A DNA stretch of 64,000 bases, from the NCBI GenBank assembly GCA_037127315.1, contig JBBBDQ010001451.1, positions 943,501 through 1,007,500 of the forward strand, given 5' to 3'. The stretch's first letter is position 1. Every line of letters begins with the position of its first letter. This DNA is from Ascarosepion bandense. Lineage: Eukaryota; Mollusca; Cephalopoda; Sepiida; Sepiidae. Below the pieces are notes generated by a model. That model was not told the origin of the DNA. It did no database searches and saw only the letters and a program-made list of their open reading frames with translations. Both the position numbers and the translations under genes were made by a program. Shown piece by piece: positions 56,300 to 64,000 of this stretch.

Positions 56300-56440
56300 C
56301 AGTTACCACGAAAATATTTATAGAAAAATCCTAGGGAAATTTCCGGCGGTCGGAAAGTGACTAAAGTCAAAATGTAAGATCAGAATCAATAAGATTGCAG
56401 ATTCTTCTTTGGATTTTATCAAGAATGTCTAAATATTTGG
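56300..56440 (-). mobile_element. LINE-A internal fragment
   Basis: It aligns with 25440-25575 (atttatagaa, gggaaagtgactgcag-like, agattgcagattcttctttg, ttatcaagaa). The frame is broken. Confidence 0.6.
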
Positions 56441-56639
56441 CAGTATTGTGTTTTAATATGTAAATATTTAGCTGCAATATGTTTTAATAAACATATATTC
56501 CTAGAATGATCAGAGTGCCTAGAACTAGACAAAGTAACAAAAAGTAACCCGTTGTCAAAAATTGACATCCACTCTAGCCTTACCACTAACCCAACTCTAA
56601 GGAGGCTATCGTGCATAGAGTTCTTCCGTATTCACCGAA

Positions 56640-56755
56640 TTTACAGCATCGGTATTCTCCAGCGGATACCCACCTGAATACTGATGAGTTCATCATTGCT
56701 TAACTTTTGTGATCATAGGAGAACCGAAGTTTAAAGGTTATATAGACGTTAGCTA
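56640..56755 (-). mobile_element. 5S rRNA-like SINE fragment, strongly diverged
   Basis: On the minus strand, gaacttcggttctcctatga, then acaaaagttaagcaatgatg and gtattcaggtgggtatcc. It corresponds to 5S with many changes. Confidence 0.45.
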
Positions 56756-56763
56756 TATATATA

Positions 56764-57145
56764 CTACCGGCCATAATTATTTGGCAACCCTAATTTATTA
56801 AAAGAAATGTTGTATTTCATACTATTTTTTACTATTGATTACGAAGTAGATAATTCTAAATGAAAATATAATGGTTCTTTTGTTAATACTGCACAATAAC
56901 ATGTGCCTCAAATGAACTGTTCTGGTGTCCAGTTTTTGTGCTCTTTTCCCCATGCTAGTCTATTCTTCTTATTGGCTGGCCGAAGCCAAGGCTTACTGGT
57001 TGAATTGTAAAATTTCGCAAAGTGAAAATAACAAAAGAACCATTCTATTTTCGTTTAGAGTTATTCACTTGGCAATAAATCCTAAACATAGTATGCGTAC
57101 ATAATGTTTTTTACATATGGGGTGGCCTAATAATTATGGCCATTA

Positions 57146-57146
<1 letters not shown>
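56764..57146. mobile_element. Foldback mariner-type MITE
   Basis: Same family as 28939-29334. It starts CTACCGGCCATAATTAT and ends with the inverse; TA lies at both flanks and long inverted arms are present. A TA tract of 50 bp follows directly at 57149-57200. Confidence 0.8.

Positions 57147-57148
<2 letters not shown>

Positions 57149-57200
<52 letters not shown>
57149..57200. repeat. (TA)n microsatellite
   Basis: About 26 TA units next to the MITE end. Confidence 0.95.
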
Positions 57201-57203
<3 letters not shown>

Positions 57204-57347
57204 AAATGAATAAGAACGAAGAAAATAATTGCAACGTTCAAAACATTAATTTAAAACAGTGCCCAATATAAAAATATAGCAATTAATATTTATTATTAAT
57301 TATTACGTTACCACTAAAAAATGTTGAAAGAACAACATCTCATCATA

Positions 57348-57548
57348 CGATTAGTGATGATAATATATATACAAGTCTTTGAAGTGACGCCGTACTGGGA
57401 TTAGTATATCCGTGTAATACTATTCTGGCTGAGGAGAGCTCAGAGTTACTATGACTACTGACTCGGTATTCTCTGTGTAACTTCGGTATCTCTCGGTAAA
57501 TTACGGATGTCTACGATATTTCTAACGGATCGATACTGTTCTCACTAT
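57348..57548. mobile_element. LTR fragment
   Basis: Nearly identical by eye to 55588-55790 within the solo LTR (tatacaagtctttgaagtga, ggagagctcagagttactat, ttctaacggatc). The ends are missing. Confidence 0.75.
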
Positions 57549-57654
57549 GTAGTTAACAATGAGGGCAATAAATGTTTAATTAAAAAAACAATTCTTTTAA
57601 GAAAAACACTTCCCTTTATTTGGGGATTTTTTTCCTTACGCAGTAAAAGGATAT

Positions 57655-58150
57655 TAAAAGGGGTAAAGCAAAAGTGAAGAAAAGAAAAGAAAAAAGGTGA
57701 GAAATGAAGAAAGAAAAAAAGAGGAAAAGGAAAGACATAGAAGAAATAGAAACTGAAGAGGAAAATCAGTTAGAAAATATAGAGAGGGAAAAAGAAATGG
57801 AAACGGTGAAGAGAGAGAGAGAGAGAGAGACAGAGAGACAGAGAGACAGAGAGAGGTTGATTTTAAATTTTAGCCGGAAGTGAATTGCAGACAGATATTG
57901 ACGTTGGTTACAAGGTTTGGGTTGAAATCTATTAGCATTTTCGAAAAAAAAAAAGAAAACAAAGAATTATACTTTTATGAAGAAAAAAAGATGAAAAGGA
58001 AAGATAAACAAGAAAGCCAAATTGAAGAGGAAAATAAAGAGGTAATGACTGCGAACATGTAGAGAAGGAAGAGAGAGGAGAGCCAATGGAAACGGCTAAA
58101 AGAGTGAGAAATTTTAAATTTTGCCCGTAAGCGAATTGCAGATAGATACA
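57655..58150. repeat. Purine-rich low-complexity region, duplicated
   Basis: A/G-rich sequence with a (GA)n/(GACA)n run at 57810-57853. The segment containing aatggaaacgg .. gaattgcagayagat occurs twice (ending about 57895 and 58150), indicating a duplication of about 250 bp. Lys/Glu-rich frames here are low-complexity artefacts. Confidence 0.6.
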
Positions 58151-58378
58151 TGCACTACCGGCCATAAATATTTGGCCACCCAAGCTTTAAAAGAAATGCT
58201 GTATTTCATAACATTTTTTGACCAAGTGCATAATTCTAAATGAAAATAGAATGGTTCATCTCTTATTATTACTATGCAAAATTTTACAAGGCAAATAGCG
58301 ACAATTTATCCATCGAACCTTGTAGATTTTTTGTATGTATGTATACATATTTATTGAAAATATTTTTGATCATTACAA

Positions 58379-58434
58379 TGGGTAATACACATTTCACCGC
58401 GTTTTAATGTTATTATCGCGGCTCGTCAGACCCA
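58379..58434 (-). ncRNA. Hammerhead ribozyme, intact by inspection (H7)
   Basis: On the minus strand: helix I UGGGU/ACCCA (five pairs), core CUGACGA (58429-58423), helix II GCCGCG..CGCGGU (six pairs, one wobble). GAA follows, then helix III AUG-UG-UAU and U at H17 (58384). Every invariant residue is present. It forms one arm of a foldback with the motif at 58458-58512. Confidence 0.75.
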
Positions 58435-58457
58435 AATGGTACATCTGTTGTACCATA

Positions 58458-58512
58458 TGGGTCTGACGAGGCACGATAATAACACCAAAACGCGGTGAAA
58501 TGTGTATTACAC
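58458..58512 (+). ncRNA. Hammerhead-like motif, mate of H7
   Basis: Core CUGACGA (58463-58469) and GAAA are intact, and helix III AUGUGUAU and U at H17 are as in its mate. Helix II has two mismatches (GGCACG against CGCGGU) and helix I is shorter. Confidence 0.5.
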
Positions 58513-58881
58513 ATTGTAATAATCAAAAATCTATTATAAATTATATTACTCTATTAAATTTAATAATTGAATTTAGCATTGAGTTCTCTTGAGTTCGTCT
58601 CTATTGAAATTTACCTGGATTATATACCAAATGTATTTTGTTATATATATATATATATATATATATGTATAGCAAAATTTACACATCGCACCCTGCAGAT
58701 TTTCAGAGTGCGATGTGTAAATTCTTCCTATTTGCCTTGTAAAAACTTGCAAATTAATAATAATAAAAGAACCATTCTATTTTCATTTCGAATTATCCAC
58801 TTGGAAATACAAACTAAAAATAGTATGAAATACATCATTTATTTTAAAAAAGCTGGGGTGGCCTAATAATTATGGGCGGTA

Positions 58882-58946
<65 letters not shown>

Positions 58947-58949
58947 CAA

Positions 58950-59071
58950 GTATTTCATACTATTTTAAAATTTTTTTTGCCAAGTGGATAATTCTAAATG
59001 AAAATATAATGGTTCATTTGTTATTATTACATTGCAAAATTTTACAAGGCAAATAGCGACAATTTGCCCAT
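58950..59071. mobile_element. Half of a mariner-type MITE
   Basis: One inverted arm of the family at 28939 (gtatttcatactattttaaa, aagtggataattctaaatg, caaaattttacaaggcaaat), truncated on the left at a TA tract (58883-58948). Confidence 0.7.
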
Positions 59072-59299
59072 CGCATTAAAGTTAAAAAAATAAATCAAAT
59101 CAATAAAATAAAATAAAATAAATTAAATCAAATTTTGGTGCGTTCAATTCATTTTATCTTATTTTATTTTCTTTTACTGCTTTGATTTGATTTATTTTTT
59201 AATTTTTTATTTTCATTTTTATTTTTCTACTTCCTTATTTATAAACAACAACTTGACCCTCAGAAACAAAATCAACTCGATACGTAAAGCCACAAATTT
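59072..59299. other. AT-rich simple sequence
   Basis: aaataaaat and ttttattttatt runs. No gene. Confidence 0.5.
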
Positions 59300-59345
59300 A
59301 TTCGCCTGAAGAGAGTCAATCTTAGACTCGAAACAAATACCATTA
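59300..59345 (+). ncRNA. Hammerhead-like motif, helix III decayed
   Basis: CUGAAGA (59306-59312), perfect helix II GAGUC..GACUC, then GAAAC. The helix III palindrome seen in its relative at 17128-17175 is lost (ACAAAU). The upstream sequence is also shared with that PLE 3' region. Confidence 0.45.
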
Positions 59346-59459
59346 TGTAGCGTCACAAATACCATTATAGACGCTTAAAGTATCATAACATGTATAATAA
59401 CAACAACAATGAATATACACTTTAAGCAAAATGTTCACGGCATCTCACAATTTCTATTC

Positions 59460-59639
59460 TATATATATATATATATATATATATAATAATAAAATCGACT
59501 CTGTACGTATCCAGATCTTAAAATCTTACACAAGTAATCCTTCAAGACCACGAATAACCGGCAGAATCTAAGTCCGTTATTGTCCGCCGCTCCGTTGTGC
59601 GAAACCGCGGTAGGTCTTGGCGATCTTGCGATTTTTTCT

Positions 59640-59688
<49 letters not shown>
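59460..59688. repeat. Two TA tracts around a PLE-type terminal block
   Basis: TA tracts lie at 59460-59486 and 59643-59688. The block between them ends GAAACCGCGGUAGG, resembling the ACCGCGGU helix III of the 50208-50330 foldback, but no CUGANGA core was found. Confidence 0.5.
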
Positions 59689-59689
<1 letters not shown>

Positions 59690-59696
59690 AAATAAT

Positions 59697-59925
59697 TAAG
59701 GCAGACACGTTATTTCATGGTAAATCGGAAATATAGGCCTTTTTCAGGCGAACCATCATCAGCTTCCGTCTTTATTGTACAGAAGATTTTACGCGAATTA
59801 CAAAGATTACGAAGATTCGTGTGAAATCTTCTGTACAATAAAGACGTTAGCTGATGATGTTCGCCTGAAATAGGCCTCTATTTACGATTTACCATGAAAT
59901 AACGGGCCCGCCTTAATTTTTCTTA
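59697..59925. repeat. Foldback with two inverted hammerhead-like motifs
   Basis: Two arms of about 100 bp (aaggc..cacgttatttcatggtaaat and inverse) surround a central palindromic core (acagaagatttcacacgaat). The left arm (minus strand) has CUGAUGA (59762-59756), a short GG-UUCG-CC helix II with a U-U pair, GAA, a helix III around AGGCCU, and helix I CGGAAG/UUUCCG. The right arm (plus strand, CUGAUGA 59851-59857) repeats this with changes. Helix II is unusually short, so ribozyme status is uncertain. Confidence 0.55.
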
Positions 59926-60038
59926 TATTTGCTCGATATGTATTTATATACATATATATTTAGACCTCTCTTAGAGAGCTATCCTCCCACTGTATGTACA
60001 AAATACTCCTTTGGATTCCTCTATATCTACACCGCATG

Positions 60039-60083
<45 letters not shown>

Positions 60084-60637
60084 GTAATAGAATAGGATAA
60101 TGAAACTCTGAAGACTCCTGAACAGTTGAAACTTTGTGAAACAAGAAGAAAGCAAATCGGTTTTAAATGTCACCTTTTGCTAAGTTCACACCATTCAAGA
60201 CACAGCTGTCAACAAAGACCTGGTTTCGTATCAGTCGGCAAATATAATATTTGCATATCAATGCTTCATTAGCGGATGTGGTATCAAAGAAACGTAAATC
60301 ACTCGCGGATGAATACACATCGAAGGTTAAAGGGCTTTTCTGGCGACAATATTTCATAACGACATCTCACGAGCGAGAAAATATCTAATTAGATCTTTTG
60401 AAAGAGAACAGTTTCGGAAGATAAACATCAGTAAGAGGTACTATTTGACAAAATTTTTACGATGAAAAACTAGCAAGCAAAATTTAGTCCCTCAATTACC
60501 TTAGGTAAAACAAATATCCTACCTTTGTCGACAGAGAGAAAATTATCTCCGATTTAATATAGTAAAAAGAAATGATTTTAAAACGAAATACACAAACAGT
60601 TGATTTCAACAATAGCTTAAATTACCCTTCACATTAC
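59926..60637. other. AT-rich stretch with a TA tract, nothing certain
   Basis: (TA)n at about 60040-60077. A minus-strand 64-codon frame (60163-60357) overlaps a very degenerate hammerhead-like sequence (CUAAUGA, GCAU..AUGC, CAAAU). Confidence 0.4.
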
Positions 60638-61760
60638 GTTAAGTGCCATACCTGATACACGCTCGGGCGATCATGTCTCGAAAGAGATATGACTAACTCA
60701 GTGGAAGAGTTTTCCCGCAGTAGATTGCCATTAAGTTCTTCAGTGGACTGCTTGTCAACCAAGGCTATAGAATCCAGTCAGTCCTGCTATTTAACCCATA
60801 ACTAGAGGGAGAAAAATGGTTTACATTATGATATTAATAAGTGGCAATTAGTGGGGGATCAGTTTATTACTTAATAACAATAAAAACAGAACCCCCGTTT
60901 TGGACAACAGAAGCTTTAATTGTATTTGTTTCGAATTATATTAATTGGCGCAAATTTGGGGGAGATCAGTTTTTTATTTTATAGCAACGGTCCGCAGTTG
61001 ATGTCTAATTATGTTTTTAACTATTATATTTAGTTAGTAAAGTGTCATACGTGATTCACGCTTGGGCGATCATGTCTCGAAAGAGACATAACTGACTGGG
61101 CAGATGATTTTCCCGTAGTAGGTACCCTTCACAGTAACTGAATTATTTTCAAATATTGTTTATTTTTAATTAACAATTTGTCCATCTTTATTTCATTTGC
61201 TTTTATTAAGTCGTATCAGTCGTAATATTAATCTTGAATTTTCTGAAAATTATTATTATTAATTTTAAACTAGCATTTATTTAATCTGAATATCATTCGC
61301 TTTTTATCTACCGGTATTATCTTGAATTAGATAACGCATTCTCAGCAAGTGACTAAACAAATAGTAATATTTAGTTACACTATCAGCCAGTCAGTTAACT
61401 GCCATACGGGATACACGCTTGGGCGATCATGTCTCGAAAGACACATGACTGAATGATCAGAAGATTATCCCGCAGTAGGTTGCCATTACTTTCAGCGGTA
61501 GACTGGTTGCCAGCCAAGGATATAGAACAGAATCTGTCCTGCCATTTAACTCATTTCTGGAAAGAAAATAGATTATATTACGTTATTATATTAAGTATAA
61601 TTAGAGGGGGATCAATTTACTACTTCATAACAATAGATATCCCCCACTTTATGCCCAGTAGATGTTTTATGTTTCCAACTATTATATTCAGTCAGTCAGT
61701 TAAGTGCCATACGTGATACACGCTTGGGCGATCATGTCTCGAAAGAGACAGACTGACTGA
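60638..61760 (-). repeat. SINE-3'-half / hairpin tandem array
   Basis: On the minus strand, units of roughly 305-400 bp repeat three to four times. Each unit has a SINE 3' half ending in the palindrome tcatgtctctttcgagacat (ends at about 60638, 61036, 61385, 61690). A linker (gaatataatagttggaaaca) follows, then a hairpin module (60842-60905, 60957-61005, 61598-61660; arms cataaagtgggggatca-like) and a second linker leading to the next SINE half. The identical order occurs at 44619-45035. No tRNA promoter is present in these units. Confidence 0.75.
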
Positions 61761-61774
61761 GCTGAAATCCGAAC

Positions 61775-62660
61775 GCCTATTGGTTTGGGTAAGGATGCGT
61801 TCTAGAAGCGGAATAGAATATTGAGAGACAAGAAGATTTCGCTGGAAACAAAGAAGAGAGTGCTAGACTGTTATGTGATGTCGGTCCTTCAATATGGCAG
61901 GGAATGCTAGAAAATCTCACCAAACAAGAACAAAAAAACTTTAAGCAACCGAAATGTGGTTCTACAGAAGGATGCTGAGAATACCATGGACTGAACATGT
62001 GAGCAACGACGAGGTTTCGGAGAGAATAGATACAAAATGGAAACTGATATTTAACATCAAGAAAAAACTTCTAAAGTTTCTGGAACATGCGACGAGGAAG
62101 AACGGCTTGGAGAATCTGATGCTCACAGGAGAGATAAAATGAAACAGATAAGGGAAAGCAACTTGAGAATATAAATGGCGGAGTGGAGTTTGAGTGGTAT
62201 AGCAGGAGAACGGTTGTTAAAAGGCTACAATTGTCAGGGAAATGTGGAGGGCCATGATTGTTTTTTTTGTTTTTTTTAATCATATCACCCCAAGCAAGGC
62301 GATAACGCCACTGATGCGCAGGGGGCTACGTAAGGGTAAAAAGAATGGAAAAGAGAAAGCCGGAAACCACATCATAAACAGGGAACAAGGGATGCGCCTC
62401 TTCACCTGTTCAGTAGACGTGAGTGGAGTGTGAACCGGGCGATAGTTTAGTCTATCTACTCCAATTGGAAAAAAAAAAATAAAAGTGAACAGATTGGAAA
62501 AGAGAAAACCGGAAACCGCATCCTAAACAGGAAACAAGGGATGAGCCTCTTCACCTGTTCAATAGATGTGGGTGGAGTGTGAACCGGGCGATAGTTTAGT
62601 CTATCTAGGGCGATAGTTTAACATCCTGATGGGACATTGCACATAGAAGAAGATGGAGAA
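61775..62660 (+). pseudogene. LINE-B 3' portion split by a nested SINE
   Basis: 61775-62258 covers the LINE-B C-terminal region (KKISLETKKRVLDCYVMSVLQ-like; MWFYRRMLRIPWTEH at 61951-61995) with frameshifts. The tail stops at 62258 and resumes at 62627 (catcctgatgggacattgca). A SINE inserted between the two parts, after LINE-B had landed. Confidence 0.75.
62262..62625 (-). mobile_element. SINE with two repeat units and LINE-A tail, nested in LINE-B
   Basis: On the minus strand it has two units beginning ctatcgcccggttcacactc, then the LINE-A tail (gcgcatcagtggcgtt..cttgcttggggtg) and an A-rich end (T-rich 62262-62278 on the plus strand). Related copies have one unit (45423) and four units (31660). 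Confidence 0.8.
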
Positions 62661-62831
62661 GATTGTGTACGGATATTATCTGAAATATTTTTTCAATAGA
62701 TGACGCATTGGCAACCATGGTTAGGCTTTCACAAGCTTTACTTTCGTCTAAATTTCAATGGGTTGCCATTGCGCTGAATATCAATCATTTATTATTAGCA
62801 CATTAGGAGTAATAATCTGTATTTTATTTGT

Positions 62832-62990
62832 GGTGCAGTGGATATCAGCTCAAAACAAGAAACAGGAGAGCCGCGACTGAATTCCAGTTAATTCTTTGCA
62901 TTCACTTACGCACAAATACACTTAGGAAAGGTTTGAATCCTTCTCTTCTTCCCCCAGCTATTGGCTCAATAGCTAAACTGATATAAATGA
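62832..62990 (+). mobile_element. tRNA-derived SINE, 5' half
   Basis: It has ttgtggtgcagtggatatca (box A), a mutated box B, and ctttgcattcacttacgcac. It ends before the 3' half. Confidence 0.7.
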
Positions 62991-63209
62991 GAATATTTTC
63001 ATGCATAAATTCTCTTCATATTGTAGACTAGAATAGAAAGAAAAACGACTAATGGTGAGAAATATAAAACCCATATCAAAAATTGAAAACTAAAATTCAG
63101 ACACGGTGTAGATGGCACGAGAGGCTATCGCATTATCCATTCCAGAATAACTAACAAGTAACACATTTAGAGTTTTCAACAGAAGTTGAAAATTAAAAAA
63201 AGAAAATAA

Positions 63210-63500
63210 TACTGCTAGTGGATATCGGTTCAGAACAAGAAATCGGGGATCTAAGTTCGAATTCCAATTGAGTTCTTTGCATTCACTTACGCGCAAATAC
63301 ACTTCGGAACGGTATTAATCCTTTGCTTCTCCTTCCACCTATGTGTTAAATAGCGAAAGATATTAGCTTCTCTAACCTTGCTTGGCAACCAGTGTACCGT
63401 AGAATGTAATGGCAACCTACTGCAAGAAAATATTCTATCTAGTTAATCATGTCTTTTTCGAGACATGATGGCCCAAGCGTATAGAACTTAACTATTGTAA
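63210..63500 (+). mobile_element. tRNA-derived SINE, nearly full length
   Basis: Head truncated in box A, box-B-like AAGTTCGAATTCC, body through cttggcaaccagtgtacc, and 3' palindrome tcatgtctttttcgagacat. Confidence 0.8.
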
Positions 63501-63504
63501 TTTA

Positions 63505-63952
63505 TACGTATTTCTCTGGCCACACATACTTATGATCTCACTTCTTTTGTTTAGGAGTATATTTTGGTCTTGAAATTTTAAAATTTTAATTTTTTCTGTC
63601 AAACATAGATTACATCTATCTTATATTAAGCTATTAGGGGTCCTAGTCTTGCCTATGAGTTCCCATATTATCAGGGGATTTAAGTTACTTTCTTTTAATT
63701 CCCAGTATTTTCTAGAAAGGGCTGTTTGGTATCTTAAACTAGGGTTGGTGAAGGAGTGCCTGTAGGTATAAAGCTGTTGCTTCCAAATTCTTGCTGAAAT
63801 TCCGATATAAACATCTTTCCTTATTTTTCTTTAGGGTAGATGGTTGCTTGATAGATTTCATTTCCGAATTACACTTACACTCAACCGGACAATTATTTCT
63901 AAATCTACAGTTACAGGGGGAAGTATCTTTCCTATTTCTGTACTGGACCCCC

Positions 63953-63965
<13 letters not shown>
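63505..63965 (-). pseudogene. Penelope-like element, cysteine motif and GIY-YIG endonuclease
   Basis: On the minus strand, next to the TA tract, the frame reads SPCNCRFRNNCPVECKC, a cysteine-rich motif that precedes the endonuclease in some PLEs. After a frameshift comes DVYIGISARIWKQQLYTYRH and SFTNPSLRYQTALSRKYWEL (YIG block and the Arg/His helix). Then follow an in-frame stop, DRCNLCLTEKIKI and LLNKRSEIISMC, a conserved end of this endonuclease type. The reverse transcriptase is absent, cut off at the TA tract or the window edge. It is a third endonuclease subtype besides those at 21060 and 26703. Confidence 0.75.

Positions 63966-64000
<35 letters not shown>
63962..64000. repeat. (CA/TA)n microsatellite at the window edge
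   Basis: A TA tract running off the window, directly beside PLE coding sequence. Confidence 0.9.

Larger units (their letters stand above)
58153..58882. mobile_element. Foldback mariner-type MITE interrupted by a hammerhead foldback
   Basis: The ends are CACTACCGGCCATAAATAT and its inverse near 58882. The left arm (58153-58305) and right arm (58670-58882) pair as in 28939-29334. About 350 bp of foreign sequence between them contains the hammerhead foldback 58379-58520, a PLE-type terminal block (58555-58640) and a TA tract (58641-58667). A further small foldback is at 58673-58725. Confidence 0.7.

Noticed and set aside
57655..58062. Lys/Glu-rich protein frame
   Set aside because: It is purine-rich low-complexity DNA without start context or conserved composition in the duplicate.
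60092..60130. CUGAAGA followed by GAAAC near a TA tract
   Set aside because: The order fits but helix II cannot pair and helix III is not palindromic; too weak to list as a ribozyme.
1..64000. CRISPR arrays, bacterial operons, riboswitches, intact tRNA genes
   Set aside because: None seen; the direct repeats are minisatellites or transposon tails, and the tRNA-like sequences are SINE heads.

Overview
This window looks like repeat-dense, AT-rich intergenic or intronic DNA from an animal. I found no intact host gene. The mix of elements suggests a mollusc, most likely a cephalopod, but that is inference because no species marker is present. The mix comprises tRNA-derived and 5S-derived SINEs, two abundant non-LTR LINE families, Penelope-like elements (PLEs), Helitrons, long TA and CA microsatellites, and Tc1, mariner and piggyBac-type remnants. 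The only host-gene candidate is one short possible terminal exon near 14.8 kb on the minus strand, and it is weak.

Layout. 0-10 kb: Helitron copies, a LINE-B tail, a composite 5S/tRNA SINE, a TIR element, a broken Tc1 transposon, and LINE-B inside a 405-bp tandem repeat. 10-16 kb: a second composite SINE, Helitrons, and LINE-B. 16.7-18.4 kb: a decayed PLE on the minus strand with two hammerhead-like motifs. 18.7-21 kb: a LINE 3' end, a 5S-derived SINE, a 226-bp tandem array and LINE-A. 21-22 kb: two PLE endonuclease fragments joined across a TA tract. 24-27.6 kb: hairpin/LINE-B units, the best-preserved LINE-A reverse transcriptase, a PLE beside a TA tract, and a near-perfect hammerhead ribozyme. 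28.9-34.2 kb: a mariner MITE, a decayed LINE, 108-bp minisatellites, SINEs and a Helitron. 35-41.7 kb: LINE-B inside a 200-bp tandem repeat, LINE-A, a PLE, and a minisatellite. 42-46.4 kb: a SINE, a TTAA-flanked MITE, a Helitron, a SINE/hairpin unit and three hammerhead-like motifs. 46-55 kb is mostly unrecognised AT-rich DNA with degenerate duplications. 55-64 kb: a solo LTR, SINEs, mariner MITEs, hammerhead-bearing foldbacks, a SINE/hairpin array, LINE-B with a nested SINE, and a PLE at the right edge.

How the parts relate. LINE-A and a SINE with 1, 2 or 4 internal repeats share the same 3' tail, as expected if the SINE uses LINE-A machinery. A hairpin of about 75 bp recurs joined to three different LINE or SINE tails. 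PLE coding fragments and hammerhead-like motifs repeatedly lie close to TA microsatellites. The most interesting signal is a set of about fifteen hammerhead-ribozyme-like motifs (CUGANGA, hairpin, GAA plus a short palindromic helix III, then H17). At least two look structurally intact. Hammerheads in Penelope-like elements are already known, but this density, the inverted pairing and the nearness to TA tracts deserve checking.
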